From: Cepaea nemoralis
Taxonomy: Eukaryota; Mollusca; Gastropoda; Stylommatophora; Helicidae
Direction: 5' to 3'
Length of the DNA stretch: 64,000 nt
Assembly (NCBI GenBank): GCA_014155875.1
Contig: JACEFZ010001357.1
Coordinates: forward strand, 62,001 to 126,000
Position 1 is the stretch's first letter; each line of letters opens with the position of its first letter. Below, one piece after another: positions 22,675-33,262 of this stretch. The translations under genes were made by a program, and so were the position numbers. The notes under the pieces are model-generated. The model was given only the letters and a program-made list of their open reading frames with translations, was not told the DNA's origin and searched no databases.

Positions 22675-24136
22675 CCTATAGAATTATGTCCTCATCTTCA
22701 CTGATGCCTGTCTCACAAGATGCACTTAGCTTGGATGATGAAGTTGAAGCTTCAGATTCAAAATGACCCTGGTATGCTTTAGCAGTTCCAATTTCTTTTA
22801 TTACACGATCAGGGAGCTGATAAGTTGAACATCATTTTCCTGCTCTCATCAGGCCAAATCTTATTGTCAAGATAGCTTTTAAAATAGCAAGTTTCATCCT
22901 GTTTCTTAGTTTACATTTTGTATCTCACAGAATGGACTGTTACCTGAGACATCTTTAAATTGTCTTACTTCACTCCACAAGCTTCAGTTTCTGTTTTGGT
23001 TGTCCAGTCAACCAAATTTATTTTGGTTAACTAATATTCTGCTTCCGCCACACTATTATCAGCAGCCCCTAAAAATTTAATAACTTGACAATATTTAGGT
23101 ATGTCCTTTACTGGCTGAGGTATGTTGTTAATAGAAAAGAATGAAATATTTTTCAATACATCTACATTTTCAGGAAGTGTCTGATTCAGTTGATCGAATA
23201 ATGAGACAAGAAAATTTTGACAGCTCTTTCTTGAGTTGTTCTCTTCATTTTCTGTTAACAGTCCTTTTGTTTTTAAACCATCAATTTTTGATTCGATTTG
23301 GTATCCCAGGTATGGCTTGGGAGCCAAATAGCTCTCTAAAGTGCAAGTGAATAAGTCAGCTTTACAAGTTGGCAATATAAGTCTTTAACCAATTGAGTTA
23401 AATAGCAAAGTGAGATCGTCAAGTAATTTAACTTTATCAAGATTTTGAGATTCAAATAGTTTGTTAACTTTTTGCACTTCACTTAAAATGGGTTGTAAAA
23501 AGAGAAGGAATGCCAAATTTTTTTCATCACTGTACATTCCATATAGTATTTCAGCTGTATAGCACTTTTCACTTTGTCTTGTTATTTCGAAGTGTGTCTT
23601 CAACTCCAACCATTGGTTCACAATTACTTCAACAGCTGGTTGAATTGATAACCATCTAGTTTTGCAATATGACAGAATTTCAGTGGTGAGGAACTATCAT
23701 TTAATGCTTTATATAAATTATTATATTGCTGTTGTCTGACAGATGATTTGGAGAACCAGTTATGTGTTTCAGCAATAAAGAATTCCAAATTCCTTGGTAA
23801 ACATTCTGATGAGGCATGTGATAATGCTAGCTGCAAGGAATGACAAGCACATTTTATGAGGATTAAAGATGGGATATCTTCCTTCAATTTTGCATACACG
23901 CCATGGTTGATACCAACCATTACCGATGCATTATCGGTTCCAATTGCAGCCAAATTCTTGAAGTTTAAATGTTTACTGACCAAAAGTTTCTTCAGTGCCC
24001 TTATGCGCCCTTTACTCATTACAGGTGGGGGGGGGGGGGGGGGGGGGGGGGGGTTGCCAGATTGTTGAGCGTTGACCCAAGTCAGTTCAAAGTTTAAATA
24101 ATGGCAGTTACCATAATTTACGAACGTCCAGACCAA
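22675..24136 (-). pseudogene. hAT transposase (ZMYM-like type), broken
   Basis: The transposase would cut and paste the element. Recognisable pieces in coding order: GTDNASVMVGINHGVY with KCACHSLQLA (24136-23624); QWLELKTHFEITRQSEKCYTAE written across the break at 23624-23621, then KLLDDLTLLFNS (23621-23385); a third piece at 23375-23031. Traces of the acidic C-terminal end reach about 22675. The pieces are separated by stops, and near the N-terminal side a run of 27 G (24027-24053; C on the coding strand) disrupts the frame. The hAT dimerisation region is poorly preserved. Confidence 0.85.
24027..24053. repeat. Uninterrupted 27-G tract
   Basis: Twenty-seven consecutive G inside the hAT transposase region. 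On the coding strand it reads as a proline run. Such tracts mutate easily and are often mis-sized in sequencing, so the length is uncertain. Confidence 0.9.
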
Positions 24137-24322
24137 ACATAAAATGGGTAAATGACACCGAAAGCAAAGTAAAATCTAGAAAGTATTCAAAATATCCGAC
24201 TCCAAATGAAAAGTATCTAGAATTACATCCAGCATCCAAACGTCAGAAAACGGTATCCAGACGCCAGCAAAAACCTCTAGATCTGGATATAAAATATCTA
24301 GAATGGCAACTATGTATGGGAC

Positions 24323-24711
24323 ACATCCATCCAGCGGGAAACAATACAGTTATGTTGTGGATGCCACTGTATAACTTAACTCTGCTTACTTCCCTCTATC
24401 TAACTGGTTGCACATCTTCGGCTCCACATTTTCTTATTTGGCACCTTTCATAATTGAACTGAACTTATGCGCTACCTACAAGTTGTTAGTAACAACGAAG
24501 GATTTATGGTTTAATATTATTGTTATTTTTTTTTAAATGTCATGTTGATAGTTACGTTTGATAGTGTTCTACATCATTCGTTGTGCCACAGTATATTCAT
24601 TTTAATTTATTTTTAAAATCCCCCAATCTGTTATTTGTGTTCACCATTGTGGAGTTCGTTTAAGGTATGAACACTGCGTCCGTCTTTTGTATAGCCTACA
24701 ATTTTGCTGGA
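24323..24711. other. Gene-free spacer
   Basis: AT-rich, no recognisable feature between the hAT element's right target duplication and the next LINE fragment. Confidence 0.5.
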
Positions 24712-24985
24712 GAGGCTGGTCATGTCTGTTTTTGAGTAGGCAATGGCAATCCTGACTCTCAGCCGTAAGCAGATAGTAAGCATGGAAAGGATACAGAATG
24801 AAGCCATGCGCATTATTCTTGGATGTAGGCTACAAGAGATACAGCAAGCAGGGCGATTCGCTACCTTCTGGATTTTCCAACCATTGAAGAGAGAATACAA
24901 GTTTGCAGAGCTCGCGCCTACCTCAGAGTTAACGCAAACACACAACATCCACTGCATAGTGAAATTAGGAAGGTGAAGGGCAGCA

Positions 24986-27514
24986 AGTGAAAAGCAGTGA
25001 AAAAAGTATAGAGGAATTTTATAATGACATGGAGTCTGCATTGAAGAACTGTAAAAAATCAGAAATAAATATAATAATGGGTGATTTCAACGCAAAAATA
25101 GGAAAGCAAAGCGATGGATGCAGTGTAGGCAACCATGGTTTGGGAGAGAGAAATGAAAGAGGTTACAGACTTGTAGAATGGGCAAAAGAACAAGAAATGG
25201 TTGTAGGAAACACCTGGTTTAAACAACATCCTAGAAGATTATGGACATGGAGGAGTCCAGACAGCAGGATTAAAAACCAGATAGATTACATCCTGATAAG
25301 CAAAAGGTTTCGAAATGCATTAACAGTTGTAAAAACAGTTCCAAATGCAGACTGTTACAGTGATCACAGATTAATTACAGGCACATTGAGGGTAAAGTTA
25401 AAGAAAGTCAAGTATACAGCAGGAAACCCTAAATATGACTTGTGGCAAATTGAAAACTGACAAAGAAATACAAGATAATTTTAACATAGAAGTAAAGAAC
25501 AAATTTGATTTATTGTCTGATCTAGAGATCCTATTTCAACATATAGATGATCAATGGGAAATGCTGAAGAATTCAATCAGTTGTGCAGCAGAAAAAACTA
25601 TTCCAAAAGTAAAGAAAGTGGGCCGTAAGACATGGATGACTGAAGAAATTTTACAACTAATGGAAACAAGAAGACAGAACAAAAATAATCCTGCCAAATA
25701 TGAAGAAATTCACAGAAAAGTCAGAACCTTATGTAAGGAGGCTAAAGAAACATGGCTTGAGAAAAATTGCAGAGAAATTGAAAAACAACACAACAGTAAA
25801 AATGCGAAACTAATGCACAAAAGAATTCAGGAGATTACTAATCAAAGAACACGTACATCAGCAGGCTGCCTAAAGACAAAAGATGGAAGAGTCATAATAG
25901 AAAAAGATAAGATTTTACATGTATGGTCAGATTACGTGAAAAACCTTTATGACGATAACAGAGACGAACAATATATTGTTCAAAATAACAATGAAGGGCC
26001 AGCAATTTTGAAGATGGAGGTTCAGAATGCTCTTAATCATATGAAATCTGGCAAAACCCCCGGTCCAGACAGCGTCACAACAGAAATGATTAATGCTTTA
26101 GAAGAATATGGAATAGATAAAGTTACCAGTCTGCTTAATACAATATATGATACTGGAAATATACCTCATGAGATATGTAATTCTGTATTTATTGCAATCC
26201 CAAAGAAATCAGGAGCCTTGGAATGTGATCAACATCGAACAATTAGTATAATGAGTCACATCACGAAGATTTTGCTAAGAATTATCATGCAAAGAATTAG
26301 GAGGAAAATACAACCTGAAAAAGGAGAAGAACAATGTGGGTTTGTAGTAGGCAAGGGTACAGTAAATGCTGTGTATATACTGAGAACCGTAATCGAACGT
26401 TCTATAGAAGTAAACAAAGATCTACACCTTTGCTTTATTGACTACACAAAGGCTTTTGATAAAGTGAGACATGTCAACATGATAAGGATGCTTGAAGATC
26501 TACAAATTGATGGGAAAGACCTTAGACTTGTAAAAAACATATATTGGAAACAACAAGCTGCCATAAGAGTTGATAATGAAGTAAGCCAATATCAGCCTAT
26601 TAAGAGAGGTGTGAGACAGGGATGTGTAATGTCTCCAGATCTGTTTTCCCTGTACAGTGAAAATATTTTCAGAAATATTGAAAATATGGAAGGAATCAAG
26701 ATTGGGGGATGATGCATCAATAACATTAGATATGCAGATGATACAGTCTTGATTGCAGACAATGAACAGGACCTGCAAAATTTAGTAGATGCGGTTGTTA
26801 CACACAGTGAACAACAAGGGTTAGAATTAAATTGTAAAAAGACACAGATTATGGTCGTCACTAGGAAGAACGAAATACCACAGTGTAATATACAAGTAAA
26901 TGGGAATATTCTTCAACAAGTGAATAGGTACAATTATCTCGGAACAGTAATAACATCTGATGGGAGATGCCTTGAAGAGATTAGAACAAGAATCGCCATG
27001 GCAAAAGTAGCCTTTAGCAAGATGAAAAACATACTGACCAATAAAAAGATGTCAATTGAAACGAGAAAAAGAGTGTTGAGATGCTACATAGAACCTGTAC
27101 TTTTATATGGATGTGAAGTTTGGACAATGAGCAGCCAGGCTGAAAAACATCTTATGGCTGTTGAAATGTGGTTTCTGAGGAAAATGCAAAGAATACCATG
27201 GACAGCCAGAAAGACCAATGAACAAGTCCTTCAAGAAACAAATGAAGATCGTAAACTGATCAGAGACATTAGACGTAGACAGTCACAATTTTTTGGGCAT
27301 GTTATGAGAAGAAATGATTTGGAGAACTTGGTGACAACTGGTAAGATCGAGGGGAACAGACCAAGGGGAAGACCTAGAAACAAGTATCTGGATGGCTTGG
27401 CCTTGTGGCATGGTCGAGACAGAAACACGGAACTGATCCACGACTCTGTTGATCGAGTGAGATGGCAGAACATGACCGCCCACGCTTACCGGCATGGCAC
27501 ATGATGGATGGATG
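24986..27514 (+). mobile_element. RTE-like LINE, 5'-truncated
   Basis: It is flanked by an exact 11-bp duplication GAAGGGCAGCA at 24975-24985 and 27515-27525. The 3' tail is a TGGA repeat. Contents are the C-terminal half of an APE endonuclease and a near-complete RT. Degenerate relatives occur at 12740, 17148, 18766 and 19471. The C-terminal GKIEG/RGRPR/LDGLA pattern resembles RTE/BovB-type elements. Confidence 0.9.
24990..27504 (+). pseudogene. APE endonuclease-RT of RTE-like LINE, with frameshift and stop
   Basis: The endonuclease part (to 25460) shows MGDFNAKIG, QIDYILIS and SDHRLI, catalytic motifs of APE-type nucleases. A frameshift around 25435-25460 moves into the RT frame. The RT contains SGKTPGPDSV, the QHRTISIMSHI block, FIDYTKAFDKVRH, GVRQGCVMSPDLFSLY and catalytic RYADDTVLIA. 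An in-frame TGA at 26710-26712 lies just before the RYADD motif. The remaining frame to 27504 covers thumb and C-terminus (GHVMRRNDLENL). With two breaks it is probably inactive, though otherwise well preserved. Confidence 0.88.
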
Positions 27515-27525
27515 GAAGGGCAGCA

Positions 27526-28406
27526 GGTTAAAAAGAGGACGGTCATGGATGGGTCAAGCCGAAGACATTCTTCAACAGGTGTGTTCACTTGAGGACTTAG
27601 AACCTGGCGAGGAGTGGGTACAAGTGCCAACAGATTTCTGCACATCCTTTTCAGTTTGCATCCAACTAGATAGAAAATGCAGACAAGAAAATCCGGCTGC
27701 TGTGGAGGATGAAGTACAAGCGTTGATTTTCGAGAATTCGCTAGACGGTGATGCTGTCATCTACACAGATGGGTCGGTCGTCCGACATGTGAGAAGCTCA
27801 TGGGCCTTTACGGCTCGGGCCGGAGGGAGAATTGTGAAGGAGGACTCTGGTGCTTTCACTGAAACCACAAGTAACCTGACTATGGAAGTCATGGCAGTAA
27901 GTAAAGTAACAACATGGCTCGTGACACAGACATTCACTAGGGCATGTTTCCTTAGCGACTCAATGAACATGATCAAGAGGATAGAGGAGGGGTGGATCCG
28001 AAGAGAATGGTTGCTGCCTCTGCAGCGGTCTCGGCTGGCAAAGATTAGTTTCATCTTCGTGCCAGGGCATGCGGGAGTACAAGGAAATGAGCGGGCTGAC
28101 AAGCTCGCAGGTGAGGCTACTGTGGAGGACGGACGCGCCATGGACCAGGCTGACATTCTGAATGCTCTACGAGAAGTGAGACTTTTGCAAGAACCAAGTG
28201 ATGACTGTGAATCTACAACAATGGCCAGACTGCGAGAGCAGCAAATTAAAAGAGGGGTGGCCAAACAAGAACACTACGCAGGAAGCCAAAGAAGATTGAT
28301 AAACCAACACAGAACTGGCGTCGTTAGCCGCTACACGCTGCGGGATTTGCTGAGGAGGGGATCCGAGCACTTATGGACTGAATGGTCCGATGTGCAACGA
28401 GGATGA
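27526..28406 (+). pseudogene. RNase H end of LINE family 2, copy 2
   Basis: About 290 codons nearly identical to 21610-22494 of copy 1. RNase H shows IYTDGS, TMEVMAV, SDSMNM and FVPGHAGVQGNERAD, and the C-terminus is shared. The frame is open but cut off from its RT by the RTE insertion. Confidence 0.88.
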
Positions 28407-28429
28407 TCTGTCGACTAACTAACTAACTA

Positions 28430-30470
28430 TAAACGCCCCGACCGGTAGTGAGAATCTGATTCTGGAACTAGGTAAGGCCAAACGACTATTATTCCTATCT
28501 ATTTTTATGTTCATAACATTTTTGCAATGAATGTGAGTTTACGACATGATGGTCAGCCAATTCCACAAACGGCATGGTTGCCCATAGAATATATATTAAT
28601 TAATAGAATATTCAATTTACAACTGAGTTCAGTTGTACAAACTCGTTATTAATAGAACGAAACACGTCACGTTCTACAATATTCGTATGAATCCGGCGTC
28701 TAAATCTTGGATAAATTCGGACAATATGATCGCTGGCAGACAAAGGAGACACTGCAACGTGGTACAGAACCACGCTAGTTTTAAAGTATACTATACTCGG
28801 ATTGAGATACTTTGTTAATAGATTACAATAAGGTTATTATTACTGTACTGCTAAGACTAGAATATATAGTACTGAATGGAATGGTTTAAATCAAATAGTA
28901 GGTATTTCATCAAAATGGCCTCGCTATATCTAAAACCAGTCCACGCCATGGCATGACCTAGTTATCATGCCCACGCCGCTTGGGCGCCCATACTGTTCTT
29001 TTCTAGATTAGCTCAGTTCTTAAGTATGGATAGGATCTCTTCTCTAGTTAATACATTCTCAAGAGGAAGACTCTTCTTTATACATATAGGGATACGTGGA
29101 TGACTCACCAACCTAGGCAGTATTCATTGGAGACTATTCTCAGGCCTCTCGGAATGAATATCAGGGGAGAGCATATTCAGACACCTTAGTATCTGGAACA
29201 ATTTCCTTTCTTTACAATACACCCTTGTGTCTCTTGCACACTTAGGAGCATCAGTTGTGATTGGTATGTTTGTGATCCATGTCCTTCCCTATCACATCAA
29301 CAGTACAGTCACATTTAAGGATTTGTTCGATAGCTAGATCCAGAATGAAGATGTGGAGTAGTCACTGCTATTTACAGAATCAGTACTTGTCTTGAATATT
29401 TCTTTTCGCTGAAGGGAATTGGATCCATTCACTCATAGATATAATTCAGGATCAGACCGTACCCTCCTCATGAATAGAGATAGGCACTGTCACGTACGAG
29501 TGGTAATCAATCCTTTCCTTTCTACCTTGTCAATATGTCCAGTCAGAATAACAGTTAGGACTATGTCCTAATAATTAGAGCTGCTTTTGCCTTATGAGAA
29601 GACTATAGCTATAGCACAATGGTTGAATAAAGATGGAAGAGTGATTCCAGACCATCGCTTACCAGATGTCCTGTTTGACTTTATTTGCAGAGTTGTTGTG
29701 GTGCACCCTCGAGCGGCACCCTCATCATCAACCAGCATCAGCAACGAGTTCACACATGATAACTATTTGTTGCCTGAGTCAAAGTAGTACAGTTCCCTTT
29801 GCCGTCATCATCAAGTGAGAACTGATGGACCGGAGAGGAAAGCTGCAGACAACTATCGTGGGAGCAATGGATATGAGCTGAGTTGCAAACCACCAATCTG
29901 ACTTCAACCCACCACCGAATGTTTTGCTGTGCTTCTATGATTCACGAGCACATGAAACAGCTTTGTTTGCTGTAGTAGCCAGAAACTAACATTAATCCAT
30001 TTTTCTTTTATCTCCCTAGTGGAGCCACTTTTTTACTTTCATTTATAATTAAACTGTGCGGTCTGATTTATAGACCATCACACAAAACTTTACCTACTGC
30101 CTTTTTCACCTCATAATAATTAATAGTAGTGTAGTGTGTAAGGATAGAAGTTGAGTGAACTAGTTGTGTCTCTCCTGTATGTTATACTTGAGGGCACTGG
30201 GGGATTTTCTTCATCACAGGGTAGCGTGTCACTGCTAAGTCAGCTATCATCTATCGGTGTATAGTGTCCAACTTTATTTGCATTTCCCTGTGCCACTGAT
30301 AGGAAGGTAGACTCATCTGGGACCAGGATTCATACTATCTAGACCCTATACGAGCCTTTTTGTCTTCTTCTCTTACAGTGGACTGACCTAACCAAGGGTC
30401 AGCTTATCTATCTACATCCTTACCCGTAGGATTTTCTTATACGGCTGTAGATCACGCGGACAGAAGACAA
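28430..30470. other. Gene-free stretch
   Basis: About 2 kb of mostly AT-rich sequence. Only chance-sized ORFs (up to ~66 codons) occur. No terminal repeats, RNA genes or family motifs were recognised. Confidence 0.5.
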
Positions 30471-30476
30471 CAGTCA

Positions 30477-30620
30477 TCCCTCAAAGGAAGGCAGGGACAG
30501 TCCATAGCATTTTCCGCCATCCAAGGTTGCTTCCATAGCTGCAGGGCCGACACATAGCGCCCTGGTTCTGGGCTCACCGAGGGAATCGTCACGTCCTGCT
30601 CATGGCTGCTTTAAATCCTC
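30477..30620 (+). repeat. Dispersed repeat, copy 2 of 3
   Basis: The same unit as 16640-16765 (minus) and 31035-31185: CCCTCAAAGGAAGGCAGGG, CCATCCAAGG, GGGCTCACCGAGGGAATCG and CTGCTCATGGCTGC. It is the most diverged of the three. Confidence 0.6.
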
Positions 30621-30735
30621 ACTTCAATATATTGGTCATTTCGCTTTCCCCGGGCCATTCCCGCACAAACCAGACAGGTTTGCAGACGGTATCCACTCAG
30701 CGAGTTTTCGGACATGTGCTTGCCGTTGCGCCCGT

Positions 30736-30862
30736 CAGAGCTGTTCCAGGCACGACAGACATTCGGAAAACTACTTAGTCAGAGCTGTTCCGAACAAGAG
30801 CGGCATTCGGAAACTAGGTAGTCAGAGCTGTTCCTAGCACGAGAGAAATTCGGACGAGACAT
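30736..30862. repeat. Short tandem repeat, ~49-bp unit, ~2.5 copies
   Basis: Three occurrences of GTCAGAGCTGTTCC (near 30736, 30779 and 30821), each followed by a CACGAGAGAAATTCGG-like segment. Confidence 0.75.
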
Positions 30863-31034
30863 TTCACTCGGACGTAATTGCGTAGTGTCAATTTTTAGTT
30901 TGTTACCCGTAGGACGACACTTCCGACTTCCGGCGGGCATTTTTTAAATGAGGTTAGCCTTCCTCTCGTTTCGAGGCACGTTAGACTGTTGTGATGTCGC
31001 CAACATCTCAGCTGGTCAAGATAGAACGATCAAC

Positions 31035-31185
31035 GACATCGCGGTCGGCCCTCAAGGGAAGACAGGGGCAGACCATGGACATTCCCTCGCTATCCAAGGA
31101 GGCTTCCATAATTGCAGAGCCGGCACATATTGCTCTGAGACTGGGCTCTCCCGAGGAGTTGCCACGTCCTGCTCATGGCTGCTTT
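31035..31185 (+). repeat. Dispersed repeat, copy 3 of 3
   Basis: CGGCCCTCAAGGGAAGACAG, CCAAGGAGGCTTCCATAATT, GGGCTCTCCCGAGGAG and CTGCTCATGGCTGC match the copies at 16640 and 30477. A short ORF here has the same KEAS-IAEP pattern as the first copy. Confidence 0.6.
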
Positions 31186-31689
31186 AGTTCCTCACTTCCA
31201 TGTGTTGGGCATCTCGCTTGCCACTGATCGCTCAAGCACACACCAGGAGCGGTCAGACTGCGAGTGACACCCACTCGGTAAGATTTTGCTTTTGACTTCA
31301 GACCACGCAATAGGTTCGCTCGCCGTGCGTTCCATTTCGCGTCATTGAGACGTTCTTCCACTTTTGTCTACACTCTCTATGAGTTAGATACAGACAGTTT
31401 TCGTAACCATTTCCTTCGACTGGGGCACTTTTCTGACTTTTTGTACTCGCTCACGAGGTAGGCTACATGTGCTGCCAGCTCAGCACCTTACCTTCGTGCA
31501 GCAGTGAACGAGAAACGGCCAGGCCCTCTTATCCGGGAATCCCTCATATCCCCCAGCTGAGAGCCTTCCAACATGTATCAGACCTGAGCATGTAGCTTGC
31601 TCAGTATCACGCCTCTATTTTTCGGTAGGCGGGTATCGGCCCGGCTCTCAGATCCTAGGGTTTGTGGCTTAGAGGCGTTCAGCCACAGC

Positions 31690-32583
31690 CCTCGACAGGG
31701 AGCCTTAAGAGTTTTGCAGAATGCCAGAGACAAATTTCGTATATCTGCTTTCTACACCATTGTTGAAAAACTTGAGACAGAGATGAGTAGACGAGGACAG
31801 GTATATAATGATCTAGCAGTTCGATTTTCTTGTTTGGTCGATGTACCACAAACATCTCAGTGTTGTGAAGGACTAATAAATGCTTATCCTGAAGATCTGA
31901 ACAATAATTTATATACTGAACTACAACAGTTCCACTCATATATTCGCCACAAGTTTCGTGCATCAAAATCTGACAACAACACGTTCAGTCATGCAGAACT
32001 CTACAAAGTAATAGTTAGAGACAACATCGAGTGTGCTTTTCCAAATGTAGAAATCGCCTTGCGCATATTTTTAACATTAATGGTTACGAACTGTTCAATT
32101 GAGCGCTCTTTTTCTCAGTTGAAACTTACAAAAACACCAAGTCAAGTAGATCGACAATGAAACTAGAAAGGCTTGATTCCTTATCTTTGCTGATGACTGA
32201 GGCAGACTTGTTGCGCAAAATTAACTTTGATGATGTACTCAAAAACTTTGCCAGACGTAAATCTAGAAAAAAGAACTTTAAAATGTAAATGTGTGCTCTC
32301 TCTGACTTTCTTATCTATCAAAAAAGTTACAGTATTTTTGTCTACTATTATTACAAAATTAATTAACTATTAATTTTAATACAGAAATACCTTATTGTAG
32401 GTTTTATATGAGTGATAGTAGTACAAACATATGTGTTTACATTTCACAATTGTTTTTCTTTGTTAGTTTTTTGCATAATATTGAACATACCAGCAGTCAG
32501 TGGAAGATCGGGGGCCCGGGGCAGTAGGGGGCACACATGTGGGTTTGTGCCTAGGGCACCAAGATGGCTTAATCCGGCCCTGC
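31690..32583 (+). mobile_element. hAT remnant: C-terminal half plus 3' terminus
   Basis: A 5'-truncated hAT copy. After the transposase end, the right terminus TTAATCCGGCCCTG at about 32570-32583 has the look of a hAT inverted repeat (CAGGGCCGGATTAA read inwards). No left terminus or target duplication is present. This is a different hAT family from 20630-24314. Confidence 0.75.
31700..32288 (+). pseudogene. hAT transposase dimerisation-region fragment
   Basis: The open piece ending at 32160 contains the hAT C-terminal dimerisation signature: FPNVEIALRIFLTLMV, then CSIERSFSQLK. A frameshift near 32140 moves the remaining end (LERLDSLSLL, INFDDVLKNFARR, a basic tail) into another frame, ending near 32288. 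The catalytic part is missing. Confidence 0.85.
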
Positions 32584-32865
32584 CTGATTTACTTACCTTG
32601 TTTTTGCTTCAGATATACCAAACTTACCTCATTACAGCATATGTGGTACACATTATACACACGAGTGAAAACTATAACATTGTTCAAGTCAACAAAGTTA
32701 AAATATAAAGATAATGGCATACATTCAGAAAAGAGACACCATAAGTTTGAAAGAAAGAAACAAAGAAACAAAGAAAAAAAGAAAGAGTGAAAGAAAAGAA
32801 GGAACGAATAACAGTAGTAGTTTAACATATATCAGCTCATATTTCGCTACATACACATTACAGTT

Positions 32866-33262
32866 GTTGACACGATTAAATAGGAAGTTAGATTATTACC
32901 AAATGTTCGTCCCGAATTTCGCTGATATGACGGCAACTTTTTCAGAACTGTCTTTCATGCTATCTCAGTGATTGTTGTTTACATATTCATCTTGGCAAAT
33001 TTCATCATGTTCTTTACTTTAACAAGAAACTATCAGACACTTGTTGTTAACTTTAGCTTTTAATACAGAGTGTTAATTTTTTTTTTTTATTATCGGCTTG
33101 GTAGAAAATTCTTGTTAGATCCGAACATTCGATCTATATTTCTGATTTACTTTATTTACAAGTCCTTACGGATTACTCTTCTTTTACATGACTACGATTT
33201 CGATATCTGTCATATCCCGGGTAAAGATAATAACCTTGCAGATCTTCTCAGTAGACTGTAGA
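32866..33262 (+). pseudogene. Ty3/gypsy RT-RNase H remnant
   Basis: Two pieces. The first (to ~32970) has LDYYQMFVPNFADMTATF, matching the RT-RNase H connection of gypsy elements (YY-x-FIPNFA). The second (~33170-33262) has LLHDYDFDICHIPGKDNNLA followed by DLLSRL, the end of gypsy RNase H. The intervening catalytic part is deleted or scrambled. Confidence 0.75.

Larger units (their letters stand above)
20630..24314 (-). mobile_element. hAT transposon with 8-bp TSD, interrupted by a LINE
   Basis: Terminal repeats are CAGGGTTGCC on the left and, read inwards, CATAGTTGCC on the right. The perfect 8-bp duplication TATGGGAC lies at 20622-20629 and 24315-24322. Subterminal regions at both ends share TATCTAGA-type words. 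The transposase reads on the minus strand. A 5'-truncated LINE (from 20881) is nested inside. Confidence 0.92.
24712..28425 (+). mobile_element. RNase H LINE (family 2), copy 2, split by an RTE
   Basis: Left part 24712-24985 matches 21340-21610 of copy 1, and right part 27515-28425 matches 21602-22515. The two parts are continuous across the RTE insertion when the 11-bp duplication is counted once. The 5' part is truncated within the RT. The 3' tail is (AACT)n near 28415-28425. Confidence 0.9.

Noticed and set aside
31655..31690. Possible 28S rRNA antisense fragment (CTTAGAGGCGTTCAG)
   Set aside because: Only about 15 bases match the conserved motif from memory; flanking sequence does not clearly continue the rRNA.
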